Source of the DNA: Pseudomonas putida
Lineage (GTDB): Bacteria > Pseudomonadota > Gammaproteobacteria > Pseudomonadales > Pseudomonadaceae
Assembly: GCF_002025705.1 (NCBI RefSeq)
Contig: NZ_CP018846.1
Span: 4,393,501-4,457,500 of the forward strand
Length of the DNA: 64,000 nt
Reading direction: 5' to 3'
Below, piece after piece: positions 62,076 to 64,000 of this stretch. The stretch's first letter is position 1, and each line of letters starts with the position of its first letter. The position numbers and the translations under genes are program-made. Under the pieces are notes generated by a model. It saw only the letters and a list, made by a program, of their open reading frames with translations, did not search any database and was not told the origin of the DNA.

Positions 62076-64000
62076 TCAGTAAGTGATGAACACGCAGCCA
62101 TCGGCGCCAGGCTGCGAACTGCTAATTGTCCGACCGGCACCGCCCATGCCCGGCTGCGTCGGGGTGACAAAATCAGAGGCGGCATAAATTGACTCCCCGC
62201 CCCCGCCAGGCCCGCCCCAAGCACCAGAGTTATTAGTATTGCGTACAGGCGGCGAGCCAGCCCCCAAGGAGGCGTTGAAGTCTCCACCAACCCCTATACC
62301 GCCACCTGCTCCGTTGAATAGCGTGCCCCCTTCGCCTCCGGTCGAGGAACAAAACGCACCGAACGACGAAGTGCCTCCGCTAAAACCTACCGTATTTAGG
62401 ACACTCACAGCTTTGCCACCAGCACCAACTGTTACCGTAATGCTTGTCCCAGGTGTAACAAGGCAGATACGGTTGCAGATTCCGCCACCGCCGCCGCCGC
62501 CGGCACCTGTCTCAGCAGGCCCGAATGCTCCGCTCCCCCCTGCTCCGCGAATATCAACAAGTACTCGTGTTACATTGGCTGGTACTTGCCATTGGTAAGT
62601 ACCAGCCTTGGTATAGAGCGCTCGACCACGGAAAGGAAAGTGAACGCTGGTGGCACTCATCGCACCACCTGCAACTAGTGCATAGATGCCGTCGGAAATG
62701 CAGGTCAAGATTAGCGGCGGGTCTAAATGCGTAACGGTCACTGCCGCATAGGCTGTTGAGCCAACAGCGATGTACCCTTTACCGGAACGAGGAGCGTTCA
62801 CCGTAAGTGTTCCGTATCCGGAGCCTACCGACACGATGAAAACAGATCCTTTTGATATACCCGATTCTGGAAGATACAAGGTGCCGACCCAACTACCCAC
62901 TCCGGCCATGGTGGAATACTTGCCAGCATGAGCCTGACTCAAGGTTTGCCCGTCCGATAGCCCAGCTCCAATACTTGGCAAATTAAGCCCCAGCTGCTTG
63001 ACGAACTCCGTTGTGGCCAATTGAGTACTGCTGTCATCCGGGGCTGCGGTTGGACCGCTGGGAATACCCGTGAATACCGGGCTGGCCAGGTTAGACTTCA
63101 GACTGAGCGCACTATTAACTTGAGACGCTGTAAGAACATCTGTCAGACCATAGCCTGCTACCGTGGTTGGGTTAGTTGCCGCGATCACACGGCCATATTT
63201 GTCGACGGTGACACTGCGATACGTTCCCGCCGTAATGCCACTGCGCCCGAAAGCCATTTCATACGCTTGCGCGCTGACTCCCACATTAATCGGCCCGTCG
63301 CTGACCAGCTGCCAGGCACTGTCGCTATTGGCTACACCCCGCTCTACCACTATCAATAATCCCGGGGTCACTTTGGCATCGGTATCAGCGTCGCTGCTGC
63401 GACTCCACCCCCCTACTGCAGCTTCGTAGATGCCATTGTCCTTAGGGGCCATCTGGTTCTTCACCAGTACCCGTGCGCCCGTGACAAGTGCCACGCCATC
63501 TATCGTCTGTAAACCGCTCAAGTTGATGTTCGCTGTAGTTGCAGCCAACACAGAATGCTTAAAATCCTGCCGTGCCAGCTCCTCGGTCACCCACTCCCGC
63601 GTAGCCAGCACCACCGCCGGATCAATCTTCAACTGCACGTTGCTGGCACTACTGACCACCAGGTTCATCCGCACCACCTGGGTACGTCCCGAGCCCTGGC
63701 TGAGCAGCGGCTTATAAGTAGGCGCACAGTTGGCCACGGCCACCATGTCGCCATCGGCATCGAAAAGCGCGATCTCGCGGATCCATTTGCCGCCGACATC
63801 CGCCGGGATGACCTGCTCGGCAATGATGATCGCGCTGTTCCTGTCATCCACTTTCAGCTGGTTCAACGGTGCGCGGCGCCATTCGTTGATCAGGCTGGTC
63901 TGGGTGGCGTTGGGGGTGGGGTCGGTGCCGTTGGCGTCGCCGACACCCATCTGGGTGATTTTCCATGCGATGCCCAAGGCATCCGCGTTGGCTTGTTTCG
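62076..64000 (-). CDS. Phage tail fiber protein (partial, N-terminus beyond the window)
   Basis: A P2 gpH-type fiber, at least 641 residues in the window. The visible start KQANADALGIAWKITQMG belongs to the collar-fibre N-terminal domain; the frame stays open past 64000. Next come GEASVxG-like repeats (VLVKNQMAPKDNGIYEAAVGG), a GDP-like linker, and a C-terminal Gly-rich tip (GAGGSGAFGP, GAGGGGGGGIC, VTVGAGGKAV) of the glycine-rich adhesin type. The tip should decide host range. A TTG at 63977 would give a shorter, unlikely start. Confidence 0.9.
   Translation of the reverse strand, partial: KQANADALGIAWKITQMGVGDANGTDPTPNATQTSLINEWRRAPLNQLKVDDRNSAIIIAEQVIPADVGGKWIREIALFDADGDMVAVANCAPTYKPLLSQGSGRTQVVRMNLVVSSASNVQLKIDPAVVLATREWVTEELARQDFKHSVLAATTANINLSGLQTIDGVALVTGARVLVKNQMAPKDNGIYEAAVGGWSRSSDADTDAKVTPGLLIVVERGVANSDSAWQLVSDGPINVGVSAQAYEMAFGRSGITAGTYRSVTVDKYGRVIAATNPTTVAGYGLTDVLTASQVNSALSLKSNLASPVFTGIPSGPTAAPDDSSTQLATTEFVKQLGLNLPSIGAGLSDGQTLSQAHAGKYSTMAGVGSWVGTLYLPESGISKGSVFIVSVGSGYGTLTVNAPRSGKGYIAVGSTAYAAVTVTHLDPPLILTCISDGIYALVAGGAMSATSVHFPFRGRALYTKAGTYQWQVPANVTRVLVDIRGAGGSGAFGPAETGAGGGGGGGICNRICLVTPGTSITVTVGAGGKAVSVLNTVGFSGGTSSFGAFCSSTGGEGGTLFNGAGGGIGVGGDFNASLGAGSPPVRNTNNSGAWGGPGGGGESIYAASDFVTPTQPGMGGAGRTISSSQPGADGCVFITY

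Larger units (their letters stand above)
54512..64000 (-). mobile_element. P2-like contractile phage tail module at the cinA-recA locus (tailocin or prophage, partial)
   Basis: Fourteen minus-strand reading frames in P2-type order: fiber, fiber assembly, sheath FI, tube FII, E and E', tape measure, U, X, D, endolysin, Rz and nested Rz1. No head, terminase, portal or integrase gene is seen, but the module continues past 64000. In pseudomonads the mutS-cinA interval is an established site for tail-only bacteriocins, so a tailocin is the likelier reading; a full prophage cannot be excluded from this window. Confidence 0.8.

Overview
The window looks like a chromosomal segment of a fluorescent pseudomonad close to Pseudomonas putida. 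The evidence is the GC-rich coding sequence, P. putida-type REP palindromes, the divergent fpr/finR pair, the ybgC-tolQRAB-pal-cpoB-queE-queC order, and recA-recX beside dgkA, erdR and a PA3611-family gene. The species call is inferred from gene content and order; no search could be run.

Layout. (1) 273-8858: three tandem phage tail-collar-domain genes, an overlapping GNAT acetyltransferase and a ~2083-residue Ig-repeat autotransporter with a nearly identical 1.3-kb internal tandem duplication. (2) 8859-9660: terminators, an IS3-family transposase remnant and tRNA-Lys. (3) 9659-22030, minus strand: queC, queE, cpoB, pal, tolB, tolA, tolR, tolQ, ybgC, ruvB, ruvA, ruvC, yebC, aspS and an FmdB-type zinc ribbon. 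(4) 22123-30596: ribbon-helix-helix protein, Dps, membrane-anchored cold-shock-domain protein, SlyX, HIT protein, a long porin leader, an OprD-family porin, proS, a lipoprotein and SOS-box-preceded dinB. (5) 30799-31299: three initiator tRNA genes, two of them in a perfect 144-bp duplication. (6) 31549-39137: mprF plus its VirJ-like partner, kup, rimO. (7) 39207-43526: a beta-barrel-like protein and a group of low-complexity exported proteins (DUF6502, DUF5666, Gly-rich) that share an upstream sequence element. (8) 43630-54453: GNAT, a degenerate pseudouridine-synthase-like gene, DUF1456 gene, trmO, fpr/finR, dgkA, erdR, DTW-domain gene, PA3611-family gene, orphan ribbon-helix-helix gene, LOG-family gene, recX, recA with LexA box, cinA-type pncC. 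(9) 54512-64000: a P2-like contractile tail module (fiber, fiber assembly, sheath, tube, E/E', tape measure, U, X, D, endolysin, Rz with nested Rz1) abutting cinA; it runs off the right edge.

Working together. Most of the minus-strand block keeps the envelope intact (Tol-Pal), makes queuosine precursor and resolves Holliday junctions. recA and dinB carry recognisable LexA sites. The tail module sits at the cinA-recA locus, which in pseudomonads is a known site for defective-phage tails that act as tailocin bacteriocins. Only tail and lysis genes are visible, but the rest of the element is outside the window.

Most notable: the tail assembly chaperone gene E ends in CTT TGA C, the same slippery heptamer used for the RF2 +1 frameshift, and a +1 shift there would add a 37-residue GpE-like extension. 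Also notable are the RsuA-type protein whose catalytic motifs are all altered, the shared palindrome upstream of the DUF6502/DUF5666 operon and the Gly-rich gene, and the collar-GNAT-autotransporter cluster.
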